A DNA stretch of 64,000 nucleotides from JANNAT01 sp031384605 (GCA_031384605.1 JANNAT010000140.1:1-64000), one strand, 5' to 3'; shown: positions 17,176-26,279, counted from the stretch's first letter. Numbers and translations: made by a program. The notes: generated from the letters alone by a model not told the origin.

Positions 17176-18165
17176 ATGTCTGACCCCCTTCGTCCCCCGC
17201 TTCCCGGCCATGCCTGTCATGTGCTGCGTGCAGATGCCGTTTATGTCAGCCAAGGGGTGAACCTTGGCGATGGGCTTGGGGGCCCTGATCAGGTTTATCC
17301 CGGTGATATCTATGCCTTGGACGCGGCCGAACAGCCGCGCCGTCTGGGGGTTACCCAGCCGCAATACGGCCGACAACTGGTTGCTGCGGGCAGTCAGGTT
17401 GGCACCCCCGGCGATGCGTTGCTGTTTGAGGCGCGCTATGCGCTGATGGCGGCGGATGGTGACCGGGTGGAAATTTTGTTGATCGCCTTGCCCGATGGCA
17501 GCCGGTATGCCCTGCCGTTGTCGCCGATGGCCGCGGGGGTGGAATACACATTGCTGAAAATTGAAGAGGCCCCGGATCAGTTGACGCTGTCGGATTTTTT
17601 GTGCGTCTCTTTCGCGCGCGGCACGATGATCACGTTGGCAACCGGCCAGCAGCAAGCCATCGAAGACCTGATGGCTGGTGACAAAGTGTTGACGCGCGAT
17701 CATGGCGGCCAACCCATTCGCTGGATCGGCGCGACCACATTGCGCGGCGTCGGCGCCTTTGCCCCCGTTGTGATCGGCGCAGGCGCTATGGGCAATACCG
17801 GCGATCTGATCGTCAGCCAACACCACCGGATGTTTTTATACCAACGCAGCCGCCAAGCGGGCCTGCCCACGGCAGAATTGTTCGTGCAGGCCAAGCATCT
17901 GGTCGACGGTGACAAGATTTTTCTGCGTCCCGGCGGTTTTGTCGATTACTTCAGTCTGGTGTTTGACCGCCACGAGATTATCTATGCCGAAGGAGTGCCC
18001 GCCGAAAGCCTGATGGTCAACGATGCCACCGTCAACCGCCTGCCCCCCGATCTGGCCGCCGAGGTGCGGGCGCGTTTTCCCGGCCTGTCGCAAAATCAGC
18101 ATTTCGGCACCGAAGCCGGGCGCACAGCCCTTGAACTTTTAACGCCCCGCCGGGCGGGCCGTTGA
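17176..18165 (+). CDS. Hint-domain protein
   Basis: 329 aa. The first 140 residues are a beta-rich region without recognised motifs. A Hint domain starts at about 141: CVSFARGTMITLATG, then AIEDLMAGDKVLTRDHGGQPIRWIG, the block containing VSQHHRMFL, and a later FDRHEIIYAEGVPAESL. Hint domains are the self-processing fold shared by inteins and Hedgehog proteins; stand-alone versions are common in Rhodobacteraceae but their cell role is not established. The catalytic Cys/Ser-Phe start and the His of QHHR are present, so N-terminal cleavage chemistry is possible. No toxin or repeat domain is attached. A family B repeat begins immediately after the stop. Confidence 0.85.
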   Translation: MSDPLRPPLPGHACHVLRADAVYVSQGVNLGDGLGGPDQVYPGDIYALDAAEQPRRLGVTQPQYGRQLVAAGSQVGTPGDALLFEARYALMAADGDRVEILLIALPDGSRYALPLSPMAAGVEYTLLKIEEAPDQLTLSDFLCVSFARGTMITLATGQQQAIEDLMAGDKVLTRDHGGQPIRWIGATTLRGVGAFAPVVIGAGAMGNTGDLIVSQHHRMFLYQRSRQAGLPTAELFVQAKHLVDGDKIFLRPGGFVDYFSLVFDRHEIIYAEGVPAESLMVNDATVNRLPPDLAAEVRARFPGLSQNQHFGTEAGRTALELLTPRRAGR

Positions 18166-18167
18166 CA

Positions 18168-18259
18168 AAAAGCATTTCGGGTTTTCGTTGAATTCCTAAG
18201 CATCAGAATTCAAAAACTTTAGCTTGAATTCTGATCCAAATTAAACTCGAAATGCTCTG
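18168..18259 (+). repeat. Family B nested palindrome repeat, copy 2
   Basis: Starts two bases after the Hint gene stop. Inner arms ATCAGAATTCAA (18202-18213) and TTGAATTCTGAT (18224-18235) are perfect; outer arms are AGCATTTCG and CGAAATGCT. It matches the reverse complement of 14961-15052 along its whole length. The stem-loop could act at the 3' end of the Hint transcript. Confidence 0.85.
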
Positions 18260-18308
18260 ATCGCCAATTGCCGCACAGTTCCGCGCAAGGTTTTGTCAAA
18301 GGTGTTTC

Positions 18309-19010
18309 ATGTTCAAATCAGTTTGCGCCGCCCTTTTTGCCCTATGTCTTGCAACCCCAATTGCCGCCCAAACCTCGCCTGAGGCGCGCAAAGATGCATC
18401 GCACACTTTGCTGCGGGCGGAAGGTGTGCCCATTCTTGAAACCTTGCCGCTGATTGAAGACGAGGCCAACAGCACAAGGCGCAGCGATGAAGAGGTTATT
18501 CAGCGGCTGATCGCATTGGCCATTGTGTCCGTCAAAGGCGAGACGAATGATCACGGCATGGCGCTGGGGCTGGTCGGGCAGTTCAATGCGACAGGCTATT
18601 TTACCCCGGTAGAACAAGCGTTTATCAACAACATCCGGCCATCAGAACAAGACCTGATCAACATGTCGTGGCGTTATGAAGGCGCGCATGTGTTGCTGTG
18701 GGCTTTGGGCATTTATCCCGATATTGGCCGCCCCGATGCCATCACCGATGTGCCGCTGCTGGCCGCCACCCTGCGCGATCTGGGGCCGGACGGCCTGCGC
18801 GCCAAGGCCCGGCTGCGGCCGCAATCACAGCTGCTGGACGCCACTGACCTCATGTATCGGTATCATTGGGCGGTGGTGCAGGCGGGGCTGGACGGGGAAC
18901 CCATGCCCGCAGGACTTGATCGCGGCGTGGTGTATGAGCGGCACTTTGCGCTGAACTGGCTGATCGGCTATATGGATCAGGCATGGGACGATATTTCGAC
19001 CGATACCTGA
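18309..19010 (+). CDS. DUF4272 domain protein with signal peptide
   Basis: 233 aa with an N-terminal signal peptide (KSVCAALFALCLATPIAAQ). The rest matches the DUF4272 pattern: RRSDEEVIQRLIALAIVSVKGE (about 57-79), then a conserved SWRYEGAHVLLWALGI and a C-terminal RGVVYERHFALNWLIGYMDQAWDDI. The family has no assigned function. Most DUF4272 proteins I know of are cytoplasmic, so an exported version is slightly unusual. It lies downstream of the second family B repeat and convergent with the SnoaL-like gene. Confidence 0.75.
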   Translation: MFKSVCAALFALCLATPIAAQTSPEARKDASHTLLRAEGVPILETLPLIEDEANSTRRSDEEVIQRLIALAIVSVKGETNDHGMALGLVGQFNATGYFTPVEQAFINNIRPSEQDLINMSWRYEGAHVLLWALGIYPDIGRPDAITDVPLLAATLRDLGPDGLRAKARLRPQSQLLDATDLMYRYHWAVVQAGLDGEPMPAGLDRGVVYERHFALNWLIGYMDQAWDDISTDT

Positions 19011-19023
19011 TCCAAATTGCGGG

Positions 19024-19389
19024 CTATGCACCGTAAAAGAATTCCTCGCGCGTGATCTTGCCATTCGCCACATGGTAAATGCCAACTTCGCGCATCTGGC
19101 CGCGCCGACCCGATGTTTTGTCTTCGGAATCAACGTCAAAAATCACTGCAAAGCTGTTGTCACCATGCAAAAATGGGCCGTCGACAGAACTGGAATGCAC
19201 GATCTGGCTCGATTCCCACCAATCATGCTTGCCATGGATACCGGCCAACCCGTGGGTTTCGCGGCCCTGTCCAAAATCAGCGGACTCTACCGAAACGGCG
19301 TCGGGGGCATAGAGCACATCCAGATTTTGCTTGGCGCGCCCTTCACGACAACCGGTGACAAGCGCTTGGGCGATTTCATTGATGGTCAT
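19024..19389 (-). CDS. SnoaL-like / NTF2-fold protein
   Basis: 121 aa from the ATG at 19389, which has GGAG at a 6-base spacing; an in-frame ATG four codons upstream is possible. The sequence has the usual order of the NTF2-like fold: an N-terminal helix, LYAPDAVSVESAD, GLAGIHGKHDWWESS, then beta strands with FAVIFDVDSEDKTSGRR and REVGIYHVANGKITREEFFY. Such proteins range from isomerases and cyclases to small binding proteins, and no catalytic assignment is possible. It is convergent with the DUF4272 gene. Confidence 0.75.
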   Translation of the reverse strand: MTINEIAQALVTGCREGRAKQNLDVLYAPDAVSVESADFGQGRETHGLAGIHGKHDWWESSQIVHSSSVDGPFLHGDNSFAVIFDVDSEDKTSGRRGQMREVGIYHVANGKITREEFFYGA

Positions 19390-19502
19390 GCTAATCTCCA
19401 TTAATGTTCCGTTAATGTTCTTACATTACGCCAGAGCTGGGCCTCTGCCAAGACATTCCGCGCGCAGTTGCGGGGAACCCGCTTAGCCCTTATAGCAACG
19501 CC

Positions 19503-21098
19503 ATGTCAAACCACGCCCCCCTTCCGCCCGAAATAGCCCGTCGTCGGACCTTTGCGATCATCTCGCACCCCGATGCCGGGAAAACCACGCTGACCGAAAA
19601 ATTCCTGCTGTTTGGCGGAGCCATTCAAATGGCTGGCCAAGTGCGCGCCAAGGGCGAGGCGCGGCGCACGCGGTCGGATTTCATGAAGATGGAACAGGAA
19701 CGCGGGATTTCGGTTTCTGCCAGCGCCATGAGTTTCGATTTTCGCCAGTACCGGTTCAACCTTGTCGATACCCCCGGCCACAGTGATTTTTCCGAAGACA
19801 CCTACCGGACGCTTACGGCCGTTGATGCCGCCATCATGGTGATTGACGGGGCCAAGGGCGTGGAATCGCAGACGCAGAAACTGTTCGAGGTGTGCCGCCT
19901 GCGCGATCTGCCGATCCTGACGTTTTGCAACAAGATGGACCGCGAGTCGCGCGATGTGTTTGAAATCATTGACGAGATTCAGGAAAATCTGGCAATTGAT
20001 GTCACCCCTGCGTCGTGGCCCATCGGCACGGGCCGCGAATTTGTCGGCGCCTATGATCTACTGCATGACCGGCTGGAAATCATGGACCGCGCTGATCGCA
20101 ACAAAGTGGCAGAAACCATCCAGATCACCGGCCTTGATGACCCGAAACTGGCCGATCACGTGCCCGCAGATTTGCTGGTGAAACTGCGCGAAGAGCTGGA
20201 AATGGCGCGGGAATTACTGCCAAAATTCGATCGCACAGCGTTCCTGAATGGTTCCATGACGCCGATCTGGTTTGGCTCGGCGATCAATTCGTTTGGCGTC
20301 AAGGAATTGATGGACGGCATGGGCGAATTCGGGCCCGAACCCCAAGTGCAAAAGGCGTCTGAGCGTGGCGTGGCACCGGATGAGAAAACCGTGACAGGAT
20401 TCGTGTTCAAAGTGCAGGCCAACATGGACCCCAAACACCGCGACCGGGTGGCGTTTGTGCGGCTTGCGTCGGGCCATTTCGAACGCGGCATGAAGCTGAC
20501 CCATGTGCGGCTGAAAAAGCAAATGGCCATCGCCAACCCGGTGATGTTTCTGGCCGCCGACCGCGAGTTGGCCGAAGAGGCCTGGGCAGGTGATATCATC
20601 GGCATCCCCAACCACGGCCAGTTGCGCATTGGCGATGCGCTGACCGAAGGCGAGACGTTGCGGTTCACCGGCATTCCGTCTTTTGCGCCGGAACTTTTGC
20701 AAGTGGTGCGCGCGGGCGATCCGATGAAGGCCAAGCACTTGGAAAAGGCGCTGATGCAATTCGCCGAAGAGGGTGCTGCCAAAGTGTTCAAACCGATGAT
20801 CGGCTCTGGCTATATTGTTGGCGTCGTTGGCCCCTTGCAGTTTGAGGTTCTGGCCAGCCGGATAGAACAGGAATATTCCCTGCCCGTGCGGTTTGAACCA
20901 TCGCAGTTCACCTCTGCCCGGTGGGTTTCGGGCGCTAAGGCCGAGGTTGAAAAATTCGCATCCGTCAACAAAGGCCACATCGCCACCGACAGTGACGGCG
21001 ACACGGTGTTCCTGACCCGCCTGAAATGGGACATCGACCGGATAGAGCGGGATTACCCGGCGCTGAAACTGACGGCCACGAAAGAGATGATGGTTTAG
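19503..21098 (+). CDS. prfC: Peptide chain release factor 3
   Basis: 531 aa, the normal length. The GTPase motifs are all present: SHPDAGKTTLTEK (G1), DTPGHSDFSEDTYRTL (G3) and CNKMDRE (G4). RF3 is a GTPase that recycles class I release factors from the ribosome. The downstream domains match the family (VTGFVFKVQANMDPKHRDR, then GPLQFEVLASRIEQEY). The gene is monocistronic or followed by the DEAD-box helicase after 174 bp. A GGGGCATGATGCCCC palindrome (21186-21200) lies in that gap. Confidence 0.97.
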   Translation: MSNHAPLPPEIARRRTFAIISHPDAGKTTLTEKFLLFGGAIQMAGQVRAKGEARRTRSDFMKMEQERGISVSASAMSFDFRQYRFNLVDTPGHSDFSEDTYRTLTAVDAAIMVIDGAKGVESQTQKLFEVCRLRDLPILTFCNKMDRESRDVFEIIDEIQENLAIDVTPASWPIGTGREFVGAYDLLHDRLEIMDRADRNKVAETIQITGLDDPKLADHVPADLLVKLREELEMARELLPKFDRTAFLNGSMTPIWFGSAINSFGVKELMDGMGEFGPEPQVQKASERGVAPDEKTVTGFVFKVQANMDPKHRDRVAFVRLASGHFERGMKLTHVRLKKQMAIANPVMFLAADRELAEEAWAGDIIGIPNHGQLRIGDALTEGETLRFTGIPSFAPELLQVVRAGDPMKAKHLEKALMQFAEEGAAKVFKPMIGSGYIVGVVGPLQFEVLASRIEQEYSLPVRFEPSQFTSARWVSGAKAEVEKFASVNKGHIATDSDGDTVFLTRLKWDIDRIERDYPALKLTATKEMMV

Positions 21099-21240
21099 AG
21101 CGCAGTTTTGCAGGTTTCGACCATCTGATCCGACGTGACCCGCCAACCTTGACCATCCCCGCAATCTGCGGTAATCGCGCGGGGCGGGGCATGATGCCCC
21201 CAGACGCCGGGGCGCCCGGAATGCAGCGTCCCATAATCTC

Positions 21241-21259
21241 ATGCGGGCCGAACCCGCAT
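21241..21259 (+). promoter_or_regulatory. Stem-loop in the leader of the DEAD-box helicase gene
   Basis: ATGCGGG-CCGAA-CCCGCAT forms a perfect 7-bp stem with a 5-base loop, ending 13 bases before the start codon and directly before the AGGA ribosome-binding site. A stem here could affect ribosome access in a temperature-dependent or helicase-dependent way. The effect is inference. Confidence 0.45.
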
Positions 21260-21272
21260 CTTTAGGACGCAA

Positions 21273-22934
21273 ATGACCAAATTCTCAGACCTCGCCCTTG
21301 ATCCGCGCGTGCTGCGCGCTGTGGCCGAAGCCGGCTATGAAACCCCGACACCCATTCAGGAACAAGCCATCCCGCATGCTTTGCAAGGCAAAGACGTGCT
21401 GGGCATCGCACAAACCGGCACCGGCAAAACCGCCAGTTTCGTGTTGCCGATGGTCACCCTGCTGGGCCAAGGCCGTGCCAAGGCGCGCATGCCACGCAGC
21501 CTTGTGTTGTGCCCGACCCGCGAATTGGCCGCGCAAGTGGCTGAAAACTTTGAAACTTATGCCAAATATACCAAGCTGACCAAGGCGCTGCTGATCGGTG
21601 GCGTGTCATTTGGCGAACAGGATAAACTGATTGATCGGGGCGTCGATGTGCTGATTGCCACGCCGGGCCGCCTTTTGGATCACCACGAACGCGGCAAACT
21701 GCTGTTGACCGGCGTGCAGATCATGGTGGTCGATGAGGCCGACCGCATGCTGGATATGGGCTTTATCCCTGATATCGAACGTATTTTCGCGCTGACCCCG
21801 TTTACCCGCCAGACGTTCTTTTATTCTGCCACAATGGCCCCGGAAATTGAGCGGCTTACCAACACCTTCTTGACGGGGGCCGTGAAAATCGAAGTGGCGC
21901 GTCAGGCAACGGCGTCTACCACGATTGAACAAAAGCTGTTCCAGTTCACGCCAACCCGCAAAGACCGCAGCTTTGCCGAAAAGCGTGCCGTTCTACGCGC
22001 GCTGATCCGTGCCGAGGGCGAGGCTTGCACCAACGCGATCATTTTCTGCAACCGCAAGATGGATGTTGATGTGGTGGCCAAGTCTTTGAAACAGCATGGC
22101 TTTAACGCATCACCCATTCACGGTGATCTGGACCAATCGGTGCGCACCCGCACGCTGGATGGGTTCCGTGACGGGTCGGTGCATTTGCTGGTGGCGTCAG
22201 ATGTGGCCGCGCGCGGTCTTGATATTCCTGCGGTAAGCCATGTGTTCAACTTTGACGTGCCCTCGCACCCCGAAGATTACGTTCACCGCATTGGCCGCAC
22301 TGGCCGCGCGGGCCGTCTGGGCAAGGCGTTCACCATCGCCGTACCATCTGATGAAAAATATCTCAAAGCCATCGAATCTCTGGTGAAAATGGCTATTCCC
22401 GGAGGTGTTGTGCCGGAAGGCGCGGTTGACGGGGCATCCGAATCGGTCGCGCGTCCCGAACGCAGCGGTGAAGAGCGCAGCAGCCGCAGTCGCAGCCGCG
22501 GCGGCCGCCCGGATCCGGCACCGCGCGACGCTGTAGCCGCAGCACCCGTTGCCGACGTGGCAGCGATCCCTGTTGAAACGGTTGCCCCGCCCGTGTTGGC
22601 CGAGCGCGCGCCGCGCCAGGATAACCGCCGCGAGGACCGCGCGCGTGAAGATCGTCCGCGTGACGGTGGCGACGACCGTCGTTCAGAACCGCGTCGGGAC
22701 GAACCACGCAGGGACGAGTCGCGCCGTGAAGATCGGGGCCAGGACGACCGGCGCCAAGACCCGCGCCGCGACGATCAGCGCCGAGATTATCGCCAGCAGA
22801 ACAGCCGCGATCACGGCGAACGCGTTGTCGGCATGGGCGATCATGTGCCAGATTTCATCCTGCGCAGCTTTGCCATCACCTCAACAACGGCGGATGACGT
22901 TGAAGACGCGCCCGCGACGGGCACTGATGGTTAA
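21273..22934 (+). CDS. DEAD-box ATP-dependent RNA helicase with Arg/Asp-rich tail
   Basis: 553 aa. The helicase core (about 1-375) has Q-motif TPTPIQEQAIP, AQTGTGKTASF, PTRELAAQV, TPGRLLDH, VDEADRMLD, SAT, HGDLDQSVR, DVAARGLDI and HRIGRTGRAG. A long low-complexity tail follows (about 385-525), dominated by Arg, Asp and Glu (RRDEPRRDESRREDRGQD-type runs), which may bind RNA or promote condensation. The final 25 residues are a separate short conserved-looking segment. Closest to RhlE-type helicases used in ribosome assembly and cold adaptation. A start-proximal stem-loop lies in the leader. Confidence 0.93.
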   Translation: MTKFSDLALDPRVLRAVAEAGYETPTPIQEQAIPHALQGKDVLGIAQTGTGKTASFVLPMVTLLGQGRAKARMPRSLVLCPTRELAAQVAENFETYAKYTKLTKALLIGGVSFGEQDKLIDRGVDVLIATPGRLLDHHERGKLLLTGVQIMVVDEADRMLDMGFIPDIERIFALTPFTRQTFFYSATMAPEIERLTNTFLTGAVKIEVARQATASTTIEQKLFQFTPTRKDRSFAEKRAVLRALIRAEGEACTNAIIFCNRKMDVDVVAKSLKQHGFNASPIHGDLDQSVRTRTLDGFRDGSVHLLVASDVAARGLDIPAVSHVFNFDVPSHPEDYVHRIGRTGRAGRLGKAFTIAVPSDEKYLKAIESLVKMAIPGGVVPEGAVDGASESVARPERSGEERSSRSRSRGGRPDPAPRDAVAAAPVADVAAIPVETVAPPVLAERAPRQDNRREDRAREDRPRDGGDDRRSEPRRDEPRRDESRREDRGQDDRRQDPRRDDQRRDYRQQNSRDHGERVVGMGDHVPDFILRSFAITSTTADDVEDAPATGTDG

Positions 22935-22984
22935 AAACTGCCACAGCCCCGGACATGATCCCGGGCCTTTTGGTTTGCAAAAAA

Positions 22985-23012
22985 AAGGCCCCGCTGTTGC
23001 GGGGCCTTTTTC
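22985..23012. terminator. Bidirectional Rho-independent terminator
   Basis: AAGGCCCCGC-TGTT-GCGGGGCCTT forms a 10-bp GC-rich stem flanked by a run of A on the left and T on the right, so it can stop transcription from both sides. It lies between the convergent DEAD-box helicase gene and the RNase J gene at the end of the nuo run. Confidence 0.92.
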
Positions 23013-23029
23013 TGTAACGCATCAGAAGT

Positions 23030-24706
23030 TCAGTCCAGCGCCAAACGGCTGATAACAACGGTGACTTCGGGCTTTTTGCCGATTTCTTCCATCGCAACCT
23101 GCCGCACGATCCGGCGCAGGGCTTCGGTCAGTTTATCATCGTTTGACAGCAGTTTTTTGCCCGGACCTTCCAGAAATTCGGTCAGTTCCTGCTCCAGCGT
23201 GTCAGCCAGAACTTTACCGGTTTTGCCATTCGGCGACAGGCCCATCAGTTCCACCCACGCCTCGCCCAGGGGCTGGTCGCCCTCGTCCAGCAACACCGTC
23301 ACCATCGCCGTGCCGTTCAGCGCCATGCGGATGCGGTCGCGGATCACCCCGTCCATCGCCCCCACGATGACCGAGCCATCGAGATAGCTGCGCCCGGCCT
23401 CGATATGTTCGACAACCTTCGGCACTTCGCCGGTGATATCTACCATCATGCCATTGGTCGCCACCAGTGCCGCAATGCCGCCTTCGCGCCCGATCCGCGC
23501 GTGTTCGCGCAGATGGCGGTGTTCGCCGTGCATCGGCAGCAGCATATCGGGCAGGAAAAGGCGGTGCACATGTTCCAGATCGGGGCGGTTGGCGTGGCCC
23601 GACACATGATATTTGCCGTTGGTATCATCAACGATATCAACGCCAATTTCCGACAGGGCGTTGACGATTTTCAACACTTCGCGTTCGTTCCCCGGGATGG
23701 TTTTCGAAGAAAACAGGAACATATCGCCCGCCTTCATTTCCAGCCCCAGGTATTTGCCGCGCGACAGTTGCGCGGATGCCGCCCGGCGTTCGCCTTGGCT
23801 GCCGGTGACGATCAGCATCAGGTTGCGGCGCGGCACTTCCAGCGCCTCTTCTGGCGTGATGGTGCGCGGGAAATCCGGCAACACGCCCGATTCTTGCGCC
23901 GCCGACACCATCCGCTTCATCGCACGTCCCAGCAGACACACCGTGCGCCCCGCGGCAATTCCCGCTTCGGCCAGTGTTTTCAGCCGTGCCACGTTCGAGG
24001 CGAACGTTGTCGCCACAACCATGCCACCGGCGGTTTTGATCAATTCGGCAATCGGTTCTTTCAACGTGCTTTCACTACGCCCTTCATGGGGCGAAAACAC
24101 GTTTGTGCTGTCGCACATCAGCGCCTTTACCGGGCTTTCGGCGGCGATTTCCTGCATCAACGCATCGCTGAAGCCTTCGCCGACAATCGGCGTTGCATCG
24201 CGTTTGAAATCGCCGGTATGGATGATCCGACCTGCGGGTGTGTCGATGATCAATGCGGCGGATTCCGGGATGGAATGGCTGACCGGCACGAACTGCACCT
24301 TGAAGGGACCAGCCGTTACCACTTCGGGACGCGCGGCCACGGTGATGATGGCGTCTTTGGGCAGACCCGCCTCTTCAAATTTCAGCCGCCCGATGGTGGC
24401 CGTAAATTTGCGGGCATAGACCGGTTTTTTCAGCTTGGCCCACAGATGCGGCAGCGCGCCGATGTGGTCTTCATGCGCGTGGGTGATGAAAATCGCATCC
24501 AGCCGCGACAGGTTGGCCAAGAGCCACGTGATATCGGGCAGGATCAGATCAACGCCGGGGCTGCTGTCCATATCGGGAAACGCCACCCCCAGATCGACCA
24601 GGATCAGGCGCTCTTTGCCCTTTGGCCCATAGCCATAGATATAGGCGTTCATGCCGATTTCTCCGGCCCCGCCCAATGGTAGATAAATCAGCCGCTCACC
24701 GCTCAT
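23030..24706 (-). CDS. rnj: Ribonuclease J
   Basis: 558 aa. The metallo-beta-lactamase motif is THAHEDHIGALPHL (about 75-88), with LGVAFPDMDSSPGVD before it and IHTGDFKRD after, and a beta-CASP domain (FSPHEGRSE, LIVTGSQGE, SGHANRPDLEH). RNase J has both endo- and 5'-exonuclease activity and handles mRNA decay and rRNA 5' maturation in many alphaproteobacteria. The start overlaps the coaX stop by 4 bp. It ends the long minus-strand run that begins at nuoA, just before the two-way terminator. Confidence 0.96.
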   Translation of the reverse strand: MSGERLIYLPLGGAGEIGMNAYIYGYGPKGKERLILVDLGVAFPDMDSSPGVDLILPDITWLLANLSRLDAIFITHAHEDHIGALPHLWAKLKKPVYARKFTATIGRLKFEEAGLPKDAIITVAARPEVVTAGPFKVQFVPVSHSIPESAALIIDTPAGRIIHTGDFKRDATPIVGEGFSDALMQEIAAESPVKALMCDSTNVFSPHEGRSESTLKEPIAELIKTAGGMVVATTFASNVARLKTLAEAGIAAGRTVCLLGRAMKRMVSAAQESGVLPDFPRTITPEEALEVPRRNLMLIVTGSQGERRAASAQLSRGKYLGLEMKAGDMFLFSSKTIPGNEREVLKIVNALSEIGVDIVDDTNGKYHVSGHANRPDLEHVHRLFLPDMLLPMHGEHRHLREHARIGREGGIAALVATNGMMVDITGEVPKVVEHIEAGRSYLDGSVIVGAMDGVIRDRIRMALNGTAMVTVLLDEGDQPLGEAWVELMGLSPNGKTGKVLADTLEQELTEFLEGPGKKLLSNDDKLTEALRRIVRQVAMEEIGKKPEVTVVISRLALD

Positions 24707-25488
24707 GCCGTTTCCTTGTTGTATTCATTGATCAGGACAAGGCCATGCATGGTCAGATCGTCCTCGATCGCGTTAAATAGTTCGGTTCCTTGTGCAAACA
24801 ATGACGCAAGGCCCCCGGTTGCGATCACCTTCATAGGGTGGTCGCGTTCCCGGCGCACTTCGCGCACAATGCCTTCGATCAGGCCGACATAGCCCCAATA
24901 CACGCCAGACTGCATACAGGCCACCGTATTCGTGCCAATGGCCTTCAATGGTTTGGCCACATCAATATGCGGCAAGGCAGCAGCGGCCATATGCAGCGCC
25001 TCAAGCGACAGGTTCACCCCGGGGGCAATCACCCCGCCGACATAAGCGCCATCAAAATCAACCACATCAAAGGTGGTGGCAGTGCCAAAATCGACGATGA
25101 TCAGATTGCCACCATGACGGTTAAACCCCGCCACAGTATTCACCAGACGGTCGGGACCAACGGCCACGCCCTGATCCACGCGCGGGGCCACGGGCAGCGC
25201 GCAATCCGGCTTGCCCACCACCAAGGGGCGGCAGTGAAAGTAGCGGTCGCACAGCACCCGCAGATTGAACACCACGCGCGGCACGGTCGACGAAATGATG
25301 GCTTCGGTCACATCGGCGTCGGTCTTGGTCAGCATCAGCAGCGACGACAGCCAGACGAAATATTCATCCGCCGTTCGTTTGTGATCGGTGGCAATGCGCC
25401 AGGTTGCCACAAACCGCGCACCGTTCCAGATCGAAAACACCGTGTTGGTATTGCCGCAATCAATGGCCAGAAGCATGGATGCCCCCAT
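24703..25488 (-). CDS. coaX: Type III pantothenate kinase
   Basis: 261 aa. ASKHA-fold motifs are LLAIDCGNTNTVFSI and DFGTATTFDVVD, with the pantothenate-binding region GGVIAPGVNLSLEAL. CoaX catalyses the first step of coenzyme A synthesis and, unlike CoaA, is not inhibited by CoA. The ATG at 25488 has GAGGTG at an 8-base spacing and shares one base with the birA stop (TAATG); an ATG four codons later is a less likely start. The stop overlaps rnj by 4 bp. Confidence 0.95.
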   Translation of the reverse strand: MGASMLLAIDCGNTNTVFSIWNGARFVATWRIATDHKRTADEYFVWLSSLLMLTKTDADVTEAIISSTVPRVVFNLRVLCDRYFHCRPLVVGKPDCALPVAPRVDQGVAVGPDRLVNTVAGFNRHGGNLIIVDFGTATTFDVVDFDGAYVGGVIAPGVNLSLEALHMAAAALPHIDVAKPLKAIGTNTVACMQSGVYWGYVGLIEGIVREVRRERDHPMKVIATGGLASLFAQGTELFNAIEDDLTMHGLVLINEYNKETA

Positions 25489-26279
25489 TAGAAAAACACC
25501 TCTGCCGCCGGGATGGCGACAGGGCCTTGCGCGGTGATCAAGATCAGATTGCCGCCTTCGTCAATCGTCTGAAACGTGCCAGTGCGCGATGCGGTGCCGG
25601 TGAGCGCAGTGATCACTTCGCCCAGACGGGCGGCATGATCAAGCCATTCGGCGCGGATCGGCGCAAAACCCATCTTGGTAAAGACCGCCTCATACCGCGC
25701 AAAAGCCGGGGCAAGGGCATCCAAGAACACGTCTGGTTCGATCCGCAACCCGGTTTCCGCCAGCACCGACACGGGCGGCACAGCCCCCGGTTCAACGGAC
25801 TTCGCATCGGGCGCAGAGATCAGGTTCACCCCCATGCCAACGGCAAGATGCGCCACACCTTGCGCGCGGCCCACGGATTCAAGCAATATCCCCGCCACTT
25901 TGCCGCCATTCAACAGCACGTCATTGGGCCATTTCAGGGCAAATGCTGTTGGCAACCCAGTCAGCGTAACAAATGCCTCGCGCAGCGCCAAAGCCGCCAC
26001 AAAAGACCGCAGCGCCACTTGATCTATAGGGTCCACCGGATGCAGGATCAGGGAGGCGTAGAAATTGCCGCGCGGACTGACCCAAGGCCGCGCCCGCCTG
26101 CCCCGGCCATTGGTTTGGGCATAGGCCATGAACCACGCCGGACCGTCCAACATTGGCGCAAGACGCAGCCCATGCGCATTCGTGCTGTCCGTGGTTTCAA
26201 GGATGTGGCGGGCCACACCCTTTGGCCAATCGGGGCTATCCGACAAGCGATTGGGCGGCAAGCGCCGCTGCAGGTTCAA
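25488..26279 (-). CDS. birA: Biotin--[acetyl-CoA-carboxylase] ligase
   Basis: Up to 263 aa. Family motifs: ETTDSTNAHGL, GRGRRARPWVSPRGNFYASL (biotinyl-AMP site), and KWPNDVLLNGGKVAGILLE, with a C-terminal SH3-like part. There is no N-terminal DNA-binding domain, so it is the catalytic-only form and not a repressor. The start is uncertain: the frame opens with TTG at 26279, but a TTG at 26246, giving only an 11-bp overlap with nuoN, fits the family N-terminus (ARHILETTDSTN) as well. Downstream of nuoN in the nuo-birA-coaX-rnj order known from related genomes. Confidence 0.93.
   Translation of the reverse strand: MNLQRRLPPNRLSDSPDWPKGVARHILETTDSTNAHGLRLAPMLDGPAWFMAYAQTNGRGRRARPWVSPRGNFYASLILHPVDPIDQVALRSFVAALALREAFVTLTGLPTAFALKWPNDVLLNGGKVAGILLESVGRAQGVAHLAVGMGVNLISAPDAKSVEPGAVPPVSVLAETGLRIEPDVFLDALAPAFARYEAVFTKMGFAPIRAEWLDHAARLGEVITALTGTASRTGTFQTIDEGGNLILITAQGPVAIPAAEVFF

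Noticed and set aside
21186..21200. GGGGCATGATGCCCC palindrome as a prfC terminator
   Set aside because: No U-run follows in either direction and the stem is short; left as a note under prfC.
23405..24682. 425-codon plus-strand open frame opposite the RNase J gene
   Set aside because: It is antisense to a complete, well-supported gene; its composition (many His, Arg, Gln) is that of a shadow frame and no domain is visible.
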